Positions 1 through 5,268 of a stretch of DNA of 5,268 nucleotides are shown here, in pieces (position 1 is the first letter of the stretch; each line of letters opens with the position of its first letter). A program made the translations under genes and the position numbers. The notes under the pieces are model-generated. The model was not told the origin of the DNA. It was given only the letters and a program-made list of their open reading frames with translations, and did not search any database. The DNA lies in contig CATZVV010000152.1 of the NCBI GenBank assembly GCA_958425285.1, positions 1 to 5,268 on the forward strand, in the 5' to 3' direction. The stretch comes from an uncultured Lachnoclostridium sp. (GTDB lineage Bacteria > Bacillota > Clostridia > Lachnospirales > Lachnospiraceae).

Positions 1-180
1 GAACTGTCTGTTCGCTCCTACAATTGCTTGAAGAGAGCCGGAATCAACACGGTAGAGGAGTTAACAAATAAGACTTCCGAAGATATGATGAAAGTCCGTA
101 ATCTGGGACGTAAGTCATTAGAAGAAGTATTAGCGAAACTGAAAGAGCTTGGTTTATCTTTGAGTTCCAGTGAAGAATAG
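1..180 (+). CDS. rpoA: RNA polymerase alpha subunit, C-terminal domain (5' truncated by window)
   Basis: Frame 1 is open from the first base to a TAG at 178-180 and encodes the last 59 residues of the alpha subunit. This is the C-terminal domain, which contacts UP-element DNA and transcription activators. The fragment aligns with the E. coli domain from memory. VRSYNCLK matches the segment holding R265, N268 and C269 (here R5, N8, C9), and NLGRKSL matches the helix-hairpin-helix segment with G296, K298 and S299 (here G36, K38, S39). The protein ends in a short acidic/serine tail, SSSEE. The N-terminal assembly domain lies upstream of the window. rplQ follows after 33 nt, which is the usual end of the alpha operon, so the two are probably co-transcribed. 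Identification is very secure. Confidence 0.97.
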   Translation, partial: ELSVRSYNCLKRAGINTVEELTNKTSEDMMKVRNLGRKSLEEVLAKLKELGLSLSSSEE

Positions 181-213
181 AATTTATATCAAAAAATATA
201 AGGAGGCAGGCAA

Positions 214-750
214 ATGGCAGGCTATAGAAAACTTGGAAGAACTTCCAGTCAGAGAAAAGCATTGCTTAGAAATCAGGTAACAGCGTTACTGTATCATGGT
301 AAAATCGTTACTACCGAAGCAAAAGCAAAAGAAATCCGAAAAATTGCTGAAGGTATGATTGCAGCTGCAGTTCGTGAAAAAGATAATTACGAAACAGTAA
401 CTGTCAAAGCAAAAGTTGCTCGTAAAGATAAAGATGGTAAGAGAGTAAAAGAAGTTGTAGATGGTAAGAAAGTAACTCTTTATGATGAAGTTGACAAGGA
501 AATCAAAAAAGACAGCCCATCCAGACTTCACGCAAGACGCCAGATGAAGAAGATGCTTTATGGTGTAACAGAAGTTCCTACAGCTGCTGCTGGAAGAAAA
601 AAGGGAACAAAGGAAGTTGATATTACAAATCTTTTGTTTGAGGATATTGCTCCTAAATATGCTGATCGTAATGGTGGTTATACTCGTATTGTGAAAATTG
701 GACCACGTAAGGGTGATGCAGCAATGGAAGTTTTAATCGAATTAGTATAA
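214..750 (+). CDS. rplQ: 50S ribosomal protein L17 (bL17), long form with internal insertion
   Basis: Encodes a 178-residue L17, a large-subunit protein near the peptide exit tunnel. The ATG at 214 has AGGAGG at 201-206, 7 nt upstream. The N-terminus [18 protein letters not shown], the central LHARRQ (105-110) and the C-terminal [15 protein letters not shown] (154-168) followed by IELV are family hallmarks. Common L17 proteins are about 120-130 residues (B. subtilis 120). The extra length lies mainly between residues about 56 and 103, a lysine- and acid-rich block placed before LHARRQ. About nine further residues lie in the region 120-135 ([12 protein letters not shown]). The reading frame stays open and the flanking core is intact, so this looks like a true lineage-specific insertion and not a frameshift. 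I recall long L17 forms in Lachnospiraceae, but cannot check that here. It is the last gene before a terminator-like hairpin. Confidence 0.97.
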   Translation: MAGYRKLGRTSSQRKALLRNQVTALLYHGKIVTTEAKAKEIRKIAEGMIAAAVREKDNYETVTVKAKVARKDKDGKRVKEVVDGKKVTLYDEVDKEIKKDSPSRLHARRQMKKMLYGVTEVPTAAAGRKKGTKEVDITNLLFEDIAPKYADRNGGYTRIVKIGPRKGDAAMEVLIELV

Positions 751-792
751 TCTTATAGTGAGCGTGTACTGGTTTGATTATTGTGATATGGG

Positions 793-827
793 GAGGACTG
801 TGGCAGTTTGCGTTGCAGTCCTCTTTT
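793..827 (+). terminator. Intrinsic terminator-like hairpin after rplQ
   Basis: Perfect 8-bp arms GAGGACTG (793-800) and CAGTCCTC (816-823) are extended inward in RNA by three G-U pairs and one C-G pair (801-804 with 812-815). This leaves a 7-nt loop. Four T residues (824-827) follow directly, then GCTT. The hairpin lies 43 nt after the rplQ stop, where the ribosomal superoperon would be expected to end or be attenuated. The T tract is short and no sigma-A promoter is evident between it and ecfA1. Partial read-through into the ecf genes is therefore plausible. Confidence 0.75.
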
Positions 828-836
828 GCTTAACCT

Positions 837-844
837 AAAGGAGG
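837..844 (+). promoter_or_regulatory. Ribosome binding site of ecfA1 (fixes the GTG start)
   Basis: AAAGGAGG ends 8 nt before the GTG at 853, an ideal spacing. An in-frame TTG at 808 lies inside the terminator hairpin and has no SD, so it is not the start. The same eight bases can pair with CCTCTTTT at 820-827 (one G-U pair, 9-nt loop). Confidence 0.9.
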
Positions 845-852
845 GGATAAAC

Positions 853-1701
853 GTGATTAAGGTTGAAAATCTGGTGCATGAGTATATAAGACGTGATACG
901 GAGGATAATGTAATTTCTATTGATAAAGCAGTTAATCACGTATCCTTTCAAATTGATTCCGGTGAATTTGTAGCTGTTCTTGGACATAACGGTTCAGGAA
1001 AATCAACTTTAGCAAAGCATATGAATGGAATTTTATTGCCGACGGAAGGTGTTGTATGGATTGACAACATGGATACAACTGCGGAAGAAAATCTATGGAA
1101 CATCCGTCAGTCTGTAGGAATGGTTTTTCAGAATCCAGACAATCAGATTATACACAATGTTGTGGAAGAAGATGTTGGGTTTGGACCTGAGAATCTTGGT
1201 ATTCCGACGAAGAAAATATGGCAGAGAGTAGAAGAAGCTCTCAATAAAGTAGGAATGTGGAAATACCGTAAAAAGTCTCCCAATAATCTTTCCGGGGGTC
1301 AGAAGCAAAGAGTTGCTATTGCTGGTATTTTAGCAATGCGGCCCAAATGTATTGTTTTAGATGAGGCTACAGCAATGTTGGACCCAATGGGAAGACAGGA
1401 GGTTCTGGATGCAGTAAAAGAATTGAATCGGGAAGAAAAAATTACGGTATTGTGGATTACACATCATATGGAAGAGGTTATTGAGGCGGATCGTATTCTT
1501 GTTATGAACGAGGGTGAAATTGCTTTGGAGGGAACTCCGCGAGAAGTATTTTCACAAGTGGAACGTATGCGTGAATTGCACTTGGATGTGCCACAGGTAA
1601 CCTTATTAGCTCATGAATTGAGAAAAGAAGGTATGCAGATACCAGAGGGCATTCTTTCGGTGGATGAGTTGATTGATGTACTTTCATTTGTGCTGACATA
1701 A
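853..1701 (+). CDS. ecfA1: ECF transporter ATPase EcfA1 (CbiO-type)
   Basis: Encodes 282 residues, a cytoplasmic ABC ATPase that pairs with EcfA2 to energise the ECF uptake module. Visible motifs are Walker [10 protein letters not shown] (44-52), Q-loop glutamine Q93 in VFQNPDNQ, signature LSGGQ (146-150), Walker B CIVLDEA (166-172) with catalytic E171, a D-loop reading MLDPMG, and switch histidine H204. All catalytic positions are intact. The ATAMLDP form after Walker B, in place of PTAGLDP, is typical of EcfA1, and gene order agrees. The N-terminal strand carries a small loop (RRDTEDN, 13-19) common in EcfA1. Residues from about 230 to the end form the C-terminal region involved in dimer contacts in this family. 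The GTG start at 853 is chosen from its SD and from the family-like beginning [10 protein letters not shown]. The substrate cannot be told, because the S component is not encoded here. Confidence 0.95.
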   Translation: MIKVENLVHEYIRRDTEDNVISIDKAVNHVSFQIDSGEFVAVLGHNGSGKSTLAKHMNGILLPTEGVVWIDNMDTTAEENLWNIRQSVGMVFQNPDNQIIHNVVEEDVGFGPENLGIPTKKIWQRVEEALNKVGMWKYRKKSPNNLSGGQKQRVAIAGILAMRPKCIVLDEATAMLDPMGRQEVLDAVKELNREEKITVLWITHHMEEVIEADRILVMNEGEIALEGTPREVFSQVERMRELHLDVPQVTLLAHELRKEGMQIPEGILSVDELIDVLSFVLT

Positions 1702-1745
1702 CGGTGTCATTATGCTGACAAATGGCACATGGAAAGGAGTCAGAG

Positions 1746-2603
1746 ATGAGTATTGTTATATATGATTTAGAACATACCTATGGGGAGGGAAAGGTGTTTG
1801 AAAATACTGCTCTTTCTCATATTAATATAAAGATTGAAGATGGTGAGTTGATTGGTTTAATTGGGCATACCGGCTCAGGAAAATCTACATTGATTCAGCA
1901 TTTAAATGGATTGTTAAAGGCAACATCCGGTTCTGTTTTTTATAATGGACAGGATATTTATGATAAGGGATATTCATTAAGAGAGCTGCGTGGCAAGGTG
2001 GGGCTTGTATTTCAGTATCCAGAGCATCAGCTGTTTGAGACCACTGTTGTGGAGGATGTGGAGTTTGGTCCGAAAAATCTTGGTTTAGATAATTTGTCTG
2101 TTGAAATGCGGGCTTATGAAGCTTTGAGGGCAGTAGGAATTATGGAGAAATATTATGATGTCTCTCCGCTTGATTTATCAGGAGGACAGAAACGAAGAGT
2201 GGCAATTGCAGGAGTGCTGGCAATGGAACCGGAAGTTCTTATTCTAGATGAGCCTACAGCAGGTTTAGATCCAAAGGGTAGGGATGAAATAATGGGTTTG
2301 ATTCAGAAATTGCATAGGGAAAGGAATATGACTGTTATTATTGTATCACATAGTATGGAGGATATGGCAAAGTATGTGGAGCGGATTATTGTAATGAATG
2401 AGGGGCAGGTTGCATTTGATGATAAACCTGCGGCAGTATTTTCACATTATAGAGAACTAGAAAGTATGGGGTTGCGTGCTCCACAGACTACATATGTAGT
2501 GGAAAGGCTGGCAGAGCGAGGAATTCCGGTGGATACGCATTCTATTACTGTAGATGAAGCGAAAAGAAGTATTTTGTGTTGTTGGAAAAATGCCAGGAGG
2601 TAA
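1746..2603 (+). CDS. ecfA2: ECF transporter ATPase EcfA2 (CbiO-type)
   Basis: Encodes 285 residues, the second ATPase of the ECF module. Motifs are Walker A GHTGSGKST (40-48), Q90 in VFQYPEHQ, signature LSGGQ (144-148), Walker B VLILDEP (164-170) with catalytic E169, D-loop AGLDPKG, and switch histidine H202. PTAGLDPKGR and the VFQYPEHQLFE segment are characteristic of EcfA2. The ATG at 1746 is preferred over an in-frame ATG at 1722: AAAGGAG at 1733-1739 lies 6 nt before 1746, and the upstream extension would span that SD. The gene follows ecfA1 by 44 nt and ends 2 nt before ecfT. Its last two codons, AGG AGG, form the SD of ecfT. The C-terminal tail ends in CCWKNARR, which I do not recognise as a family feature. 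Confidence 0.95.
   Translation: MSIVIYDLEHTYGEGKVFENTALSHINIKIEDGELIGLIGHTGSGKSTLIQHLNGLLKATSGSVFYNGQDIYDKGYSLRELRGKVGLVFQYPEHQLFETTVVEDVEFGPKNLGLDNLSVEMRAYEALRAVGIMEKYYDVSPLDLSGGQKRRVAIAGVLAMEPEVLILDEPTAGLDPKGRDEIMGLIQKLHRERNMTVIIVSHSMEDMAKYVERIIVMNEGQVAFDDKPAAVFSHYRELESMGLRAPQTTYVVERLAERGIPVDTHSITVDEAKRSILCCWKNARR
2595..2600 (+). promoter_or_regulatory. Ribosome binding site of ecfT inside the end of ecfA2
   Basis: AGGAGG is made of the last two Arg codons of ecfA2 and sits 5 nt before the ATG at 2606. The ecfA2 stop codon (2601-2603) lies between the SD and the start. Termination and re-initiation would take place at the same spot, so translational coupling of EcfA2 and EcfT is likely. 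This also rules out the in-frame TTG at 2576 as the start. Confidence 0.85.
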
Positions 2604-2605
2604 GT

Positions 2606-3412
2606 ATGCTGAGAGATATTACGATTGGACAATTCTATCCTGCAAAATCCCGGATACATGCACTGGATCCACGGGTAAAAGTAGCGATAACTTTTTTATA
2701 TCTGATTTCACTTTTTCTATTTAAAAGTTTTACAGGATATTTGATTGTTACGTTGTTTTTATTTAGTGTAATAAAGATGTCGCATGTTCCTTTCCTTTAT
2801 ATTGTGAGAGGTCTGAAGGCGGTTTTGTTTCTCCTTGTATTTACAGCTGTATTTAATATTTTTTGGACACCGGGGATACCGCTATTTGAATGGAAGTTTA
2901 TTACAATAACGAAAGAGGGACTTCGGAGCGGAATTTTCATGGCAATGCGCTTGATTTATTTGATTCTTGGTTCCTCTTTGCTGACTTTTACAACAACACC
3001 AAATCAGCTTACCGATGCGATTGAAAGCCTGATGTCTCCATTGAAGAAAATAAAAGTTCCGGTGCATGATTTTGCTATGATGATGTCGCTGGCTTTACGG
3101 TTTATCCCAATTTTATTGGAGGAAGCAAACCGGATTATGAATGCACAAAGTGCCAGAGGAGCCGACTTTGAGGAGGGAAATCTTTTTAAACGCTTAAGGG
3201 CGATGGTTTCTATTCTTGTTCCTTTACTTGTTTCGGCAACAAAGCGTGCTTATGACCTTGCTATGGCAATGGAAGCAAGATGCTATCGCGGAGGAGATTT
3301 TCGGACGAAAATGAAGCCGCTTATTTATCGGAAAAGTGATTATCTTGCATACGGTATCAGTGTACTCTATCTTGCCGCCGTTATTGGGATGAATCATTTC
3401 TTTTATTTGTAG
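2606..3412 (+). CDS. ecfT: ECF transporter transmembrane protein EcfT
   Basis: Encodes 268 residues (B. subtilis EcfT is about 265), the membrane scaffold linking the EcfA1-EcfA2 ATPases to a substrate-binding S component. The N-terminus GQFYPAKSRIHALDPRVK matches the family pattern around the conserved LDPR. Hydrophobic segments are visible at about 26-39, 45-58, 64-86, 108-128, 160-172, 198-212 and 246-266. The long cytoplasmic coupling region carries the two Arg motifs that dock onto the ATPases: A183-R184-G185 in SARGADFEEGN, and A224-R225-C226 in MEARCYRGGDFRT. Both are intact. The start at 2606 is set by the AGGAGG at 2595-2600. This is the last gene of the ecf set. The next 172 nt are rich in inverted repeats and hold no convincing gene. 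Confidence 0.95.
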   Translation: MLRDITIGQFYPAKSRIHALDPRVKVAITFLYLISLFLFKSFTGYLIVTLFLFSVIKMSHVPFLYIVRGLKAVLFLLVFTAVFNIFWTPGIPLFEWKFITITKEGLRSGIFMAMRLIYLILGSSLLTFTTTPNQLTDAIESLMSPLKKIKVPVHDFAMMMSLALRFIPILLEEANRIMNAQSARGADFEEGNLFKRLRAMVSILVPLLVSATKRAYDLAMAMEARCYRGGDFRTKMKPLIYRKSDYLAYGISVLYLAAVIGMNHFFYL

Positions 3413-3422
3413 AGGGAGACTA

Positions 3423-3459
3423 GTATGAAAAATAAGGAAGATGCGCTTATTTTTCATAC
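3423..3459. repeat. Perfect 14-bp inverted repeat downstream of ecfT
   Basis: GTATGAAAAATAAG (3423-3436) and CTTATTTTTCATAC (3446-3459) are exact reverse complements around a 9-nt loop. The repeat begins 11 nt after the ecfT stop. It could form an AT-rich RNA hairpin that ends or stabilises the ecf transcript. There is no T tract after the second arm, as a classical intrinsic terminator would have, although that arm itself contains TTTTT. Confidence 0.8.
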
Positions 3460-3474
3460 ATGAATTTATTCATG
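3459..3474. repeat. 16-bp near-palindrome next to the 14-bp inverted repeat
   Basis: CATGAAT (3459-3465) and ATTCATG (3468-3474) are exact reverse complements separated by TT. In RNA this gives a 6-bp stem with a 4-nt loop. In DNA it resembles a dimeric protein binding site. It shares one base with the end of the preceding inverted repeat. No function can be assigned from sequence. Confidence 0.6.
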
Positions 3475-3482
3475 TTGGCTTA

Positions 3483-3571
3483 AATTGTGCCGGAGCGTCA
3501 CAATTAGTTTTGATGGCAGACGGGAACCGCCTCCGCGGATTTCTTTTCTCCCTGTCGCATAAACGCTCCGG
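3483..3571 (+). other. Candidate structured RNA or leader before truA
   Basis: Several complementary segments interlock here. AATTGTG (3483-3489) pairs with CACAATT (3499-3505). The 9-nt loop between them contains CCGGAGCG (3490-3497), an exact complement of CGCTCCGG at 3564-3571, so both together would make a pseudoknot. Between them GACGGG (3519-3524) pairs with CCTGTC (3551-3556, one G-U), and CCGC (3527-3530) with GCGG (3535-3538) around CTCC. The element ends 13 nt before the truA ATG and just before its weak GGGG SD. I match it to no known riboswitch or ribozyme. It may be a cis-regulatory leader, a processing or termination site, or a small inserted repeat. The fold is inferred by eye and conservation is untested. 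Confidence 0.4.
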
Positions 3572-3584
3572 AATGGGGATTGAT

Positions 3585-4346
3585 ATGGAAAAGAAACGGA
3601 TTAAACTAGTTGTTGCTTATGATGGAACGGATTACCATGGCTGGCAGGTTCAGAACAATGCACTTGCAGTAGAGAGCGTACTATCAGAGGCGTTGGAAAA
3701 ACTTTTAGGTGAGCCGATTCAACTCATTGGTGCGAGTAGGACAGATGCTGGTGTTCATGCACTTGGCAATGTAGCTGTGTTTGATACTGTCACTAAAATT
3801 CCCTCAGATAAAATCTGCTATGCTGTTAATCAATGGCTTCCGGCAGATATACGTGTCATGCATTCAGAGGAAGTTGCTTTGGATTTTCATCCACGCTATA
3901 CAGTGAGTCGAAAACGTTATGAATATATAATTGAGAATGCACCAATTAATTTTCCCATTAATAGCCGCTATGCATATTTTGTACATCACAATCTGGACAT
4001 TGACCGAATGCGTACAGCATGTACACATATGCTGGGGGAACATGATTTTCAATGTTTTTGTTCAGCTGGAAGTCAGGTAAAGACAACCGTGCGTACGATT
4101 TATAAATTGGATCTTGTAAAATCCAACCGTATTATTACAATCGGTATTGAGGGAAATGGATTTTTATATAATATGGTACGTATTATTGCAGGTACTCTTA
4201 TTGATGTAGGAAAGGGGTTTATTGAGCCAGAACAGATTCCTGAAATAATTAGGTCAAGAAATCGTAGAAATGCAGGACCTACAGCACCAGCTCATGGGTT
4301 AAAATTAGTGGAAATTAAATATGAGGAAACTATTGACATGCCGTAA
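3585..4346 (+). CDS. truA: tRNA pseudouridine(38-40) synthase TruA
   Basis: Encodes 253 residues (B. subtilis TruA about 247). The enzyme converts uridines 38-40 in the tRNA anticodon arm to pseudouridine in the cytoplasm. The catalytic aspartate is D54 in SRTDAGVHALGN. Other family marks are KLVVAYDGTDYHGWQ (7-21), RYEYIIEN (111-118), GNGFLYNMVRIIAG (190-203) and APAHGL (234-239). The frame is open back to 3441, but the first 48 codons read through the inverted-repeat spacer and show no TruA similarity. The ATG at 3585 gives the normal N-terminus. Its SD is weak (GGGG at 3575-3578, 6 nt away), unlike the strong SDs of the neighbours, which suggests lower or regulated translation. The 3' end overlaps the -35 box of the rplM promoter. 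Confidence 0.95.
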   Translation: MEKKRIKLVVAYDGTDYHGWQVQNNALAVESVLSEALEKLLGEPIQLIGASRTDAGVHALGNVAVFDTVTKIPSDKICYAVNQWLPADIRVMHSEEVALDFHPRYTVSRKRYEYIIENAPINFPINSRYAYFVHHNLDIDRMRTACTHMLGEHDFQCFCSAGSQVKTTVRTIYKLDLVKSNRIITIGIEGNGFLYNMVRIIAGTLIDVGKGFIEPEQIPEIIRSRNRRNAGPTAPAHGLKLVEIKYEETIDMP

Positions 4347-4361
4347 ATACTGTTATATAAT
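4333..4361 (+). promoter_or_regulatory. Sigma-A promoter for rplM-rpsI
   Basis: A consensus TTGACA (4333-4338) and a consensus TATAAT (4356-4361) are separated by exactly 17 nt. The -35 box lies within the last codons of truA and the spacer covers its stop codon. Transcription would begin near 4367-4370, leaving a leader of about 110 nt before rplM. This gives rplM-rpsI an expression signal independent of the upstream genes, as expected for abundant ribosomal proteins. Confidence 0.9.
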
Positions 4362-4366
4362 ATGAT

Positions 4367-4479
4367 ACTGTGGCGTATGAAGTGTCCAATCCAATGCCCC
4401 GGCTTGGCATCTGAAACGCTGATTTGAAATTTTAATAGACATAAACGAATATACCGTATGAAATAAGGAGGTTCCAGGG
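4367..4479 (+). promoter_or_regulatory. rplM 5' leader, candidate ribosomal-protein autoregulatory region
   Basis: The region between the predicted transcription start and rplM is non-coding. It contains a hairpin ATGCC (4394-4398) / GGCAT (4406-4410) with a 7-nt loop. A weaker enclosing pairing is possible, GGCG (4372-4375) with CGCT (4417-4420, one G-U). An alternative hairpin, CCAA (4391-4394) with TTGG (4404-4407) plus GC/GC inside, would exclude the first. L13 leaders that bind L13 are known upstream of rplM in Firmicutes. Whether this one belongs to that family cannot be decided without a covariance-model search. The SD AAGGAGG (4465-4471) closes the leader. Confidence 0.45.
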
Positions 4480-4908
4480 ATGAAAAGTTATATGGCAAGC
4501 CCATCCGACGTGGAAAGAAAATGGTATGTAGTAGATGCTGAAGGGAAAACCTTAGGACGTCTCTCTACCGAAATTGCAAGTATTTTAAGAGGAAAGAAAA
4601 AACCTATCTATACACCACATATTGATACAGGAGATTATGTAATCGTTGTAAATGCAGAAAAAGTTGCTACAACGGGTAAGAAAGCAGAGCAGAAGATTTA
4701 TTATAATCACTCTGAATACGTTGGTGGAATGAAGGAAACAAAATTAAAAGATATGTTAATTAAGAAACCGGAATATGTTATTACTCATGCAGTAAAAGGT
4801 ATGCTTCCAAAAGGACCTTTGGGAAGACAGATGCTTAAGAAACTGTTTGTATATGCAGGTCCAGAGCACAATCATGCTGCACAGAAGCCGGAAACATTAG
4901 ATATTTAA
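4480..4908 (+). CDS. rplM: 50S ribosomal protein L13 (uL13)
   Basis: Encodes 142 residues, the normal family length (E. coli 142). L13 is an early-assembling large-subunit protein. Conserved parts include [18 protein letters not shown] (13-30), [19 protein letters not shown] (44-62) and the signature [17 protein letters not shown] (106-122), followed by [14 protein letters not shown]. The ATG at 4480 has a full AAGGAGG at 4465-4471, 8 nt upstream. The gene is transcribed from its own strong promoter and forms an operon with rpsI, which begins 26 nt after the stop, the usual pairing in bacteria. Nothing in the protein is unusual. Confidence 0.97.
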   Translation: MKSYMASPSDVERKWYVVDAEGKTLGRLSTEIASILRGKKKPIYTPHIDTGDYVIVVNAEKVATTGKKAEQKIYYNHSEYVGGMKETKLKDMLIKKPEYVITHAVKGMLPKGPLGRQMLKKLFVYAGPEHNHAAQKPETLDI

Positions 4909-4918
4909 TAAGGCATTG

Positions 4919-4926
4919 AAAGGAGG
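4919..4926 (+). promoter_or_regulatory. Ribosome binding site of rpsI (supports the TTG start)
   Basis: AAAGGAGG ends 8 nt before the TTG at 4935. No ATG or GTG lies at a suitable distance in this frame, and the next in-frame ATG (4995) would remove the conserved [12 protein letters not shown] segment. Confidence 0.88.
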
Positions 4927-4934
4927 AAATAACA

Positions 4935-5268
4935 TTGGCTACAGCAAAATTTTATGGAACAGGTAGAAGAAAGAGCAGTGTTGCCCGTGTATATATGGCA
5001 CCAGGCAACGGTAAAATTACAATCAATAAAAGAGACATTGATGAGTATTTTGGTCTTGAAACATTGAAGTTGATTGTTCGTCAGCCACTTGCATTGACTG
5101 AAACAACGGACAAATATGATGTAACCGTAACTGTAAAAGGTGGCGGCTTTACAGGACAGGCAGGAGCAATTCGTCACGGAATTTCCAGAGCACTTCTTGA
5201 GGCAGATGCAGATTTTAGACCAGCATTGAAGAAAGCTGGATTCCTTACACGTGATCCACGTATGAAGG
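4935..5268 (+). CDS. rpsI: 30S ribosomal protein S9 (uS9), 3' end cut by window
   Basis: The frame starting at TTG 4935 runs off the window after 111 complete codons. S9 is usually about 130 residues, so about 19 are missing. They would include the basic C-terminal tail that reaches the P-site tRNA. Family marks are [19 protein letters not shown] (2-20), the S9 signature region [19 protein letters not shown] (69-87), and FLTRDPRMK (103-111), which leads into the tail. The start is a rare TTG, fixed by AAAGGAGG 8 nt upstream and by the universal N-terminus. It follows rplM by 26 nt and shares its promoter. Confidence 0.96.
   Translation, partial: MATAKFYGTGRRKSSVARVYMAPGNGKITINKRDIDEYFGLETLKLIVRQPLALTETTDKYDVTVTVKGGGFTGQAGAIRHGISRALLEADADFRPALKKAGFLTRDPRMK

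Noticed and set aside
185..200. TATAT/ATATA inverted repeat before the rplQ SD
   Set aside because: Only five A-T pairs in an AT-rich spacer; expected by chance and thermally weak.
808..852. Upstream TTG start for ecfA1
   Set aside because: It lies within the loop of the terminator hairpin and lacks an SD. The GTG at 853 has AAAGGAGG at ideal spacing and gives the normal protein start.
1691..1720. Direct repeat TGCTGACA (1691-1698, 1713-1720) and a 5-bp hairpin (1705-1709/1716-1720) between ecfA1 and ecfA2
   Set aside because: Too short to separate from chance. No T tract follows, and it sits within an operon where no terminator is expected.
3527..3550. Intrinsic terminator CCGC-CTCC-GCGG followed by ATTTCTTTTCT
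   Set aside because: The stem is only 4 bp and the T-rich tract is broken by C residues. It is better explained as an inner stem of the larger structured spacer.
3490..3571. Folate (THF), preQ1, pistol or twister-type RNA
   Set aside because: Only the terminal GC-rich pairing or a generic pseudoknot is reminiscent. The conserved core nucleotides of these classes, as I recall them, are absent.
3441..3584. N-terminal extension of truA by 48 codons
   Set aside because: The extension reads through the inverted-repeat spacer, has no SD at its start, and bears no resemblance to TruA N-termini. The family start fits 3585.
4905..5177. Minus-strand open frame opposite rpsI
   Set aside because: It is the antisense shadow of the clearly recognisable S9 gene and has no SD or family features. 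The other minus-strand frames in the window are similar shadows of identified genes.

Overview
The window is a conserved stretch of a bacterial chromosome. It joins the end of the ribosomal protein/RNA polymerase alpha superoperon to an energy-coupling-factor (ECF) transporter module and then to the rplM-rpsI operon. The order, all on the + strand, is rpoA (3' end only) - rplQ - ecfA1 - ecfA2 - ecfT - truA - rplM - rpsI (5' part only). This is the same arrangement known from Bacillus subtilis and many other Firmicutes. AT-rich composition, strong AAGGAGG-type Shine-Dalgarno (SD) sequences, GTG and TTG starts, and an unusually long L17 with an internal charged insertion suggest a clostridial Firmicute. 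Lachnospiraceae is my best guess from the proteins, but it is an inference and not proven here.

Layout: positions 1-180 hold the C-terminal domain of RNA polymerase alpha, followed after 33 nt by rplQ (214-750). An intrinsic-terminator-like hairpin (793-827) separates rplQ from ecfA1 (853-1701, GTG start). ecfA2 (1746-2603) and ecfT (2606-3412) follow, the last two only 2 nt apart. A 172-nt gap between ecfT and truA is full of inverted repeats: a perfect 14-bp hairpin, a 16-bp near-palindrome, and a longer set of complementary segments that could form a pseudoknot ending just before the truA start (3585). truA ends at 4346. A near-perfect sigma-A promoter lies across its 3' end (-35 at 4333, -10 at 4356) and should drive rplM (4480-4908) and rpsI (from 4935) through a leader of about 110 nt.

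How the genes work together: the alpha C-terminal domain, L17, L13 and S9 belong to the transcription and translation machinery, and TruA modifies tRNA. EcfA1, EcfA2 and EcfT form the shared ATPase/transmembrane module that powers vitamin or metal uptake with separately encoded substrate-binding S components. No S component is present in this window. Three of the given reading frames start too early: SD position and family N-termini place ecfA1, ecfA2 and truA at 853, 1746 and 3585. ecfT likewise starts at 2606.

I found no mobile element, CRISPR array, tRNA or rRNA, and no sign of an undescribed protein system. The parts most worth a second look are the structured ecfT-truA spacer, the L17 insertion, and the overlapping terminator and SD-pairing elements before ecfA1.
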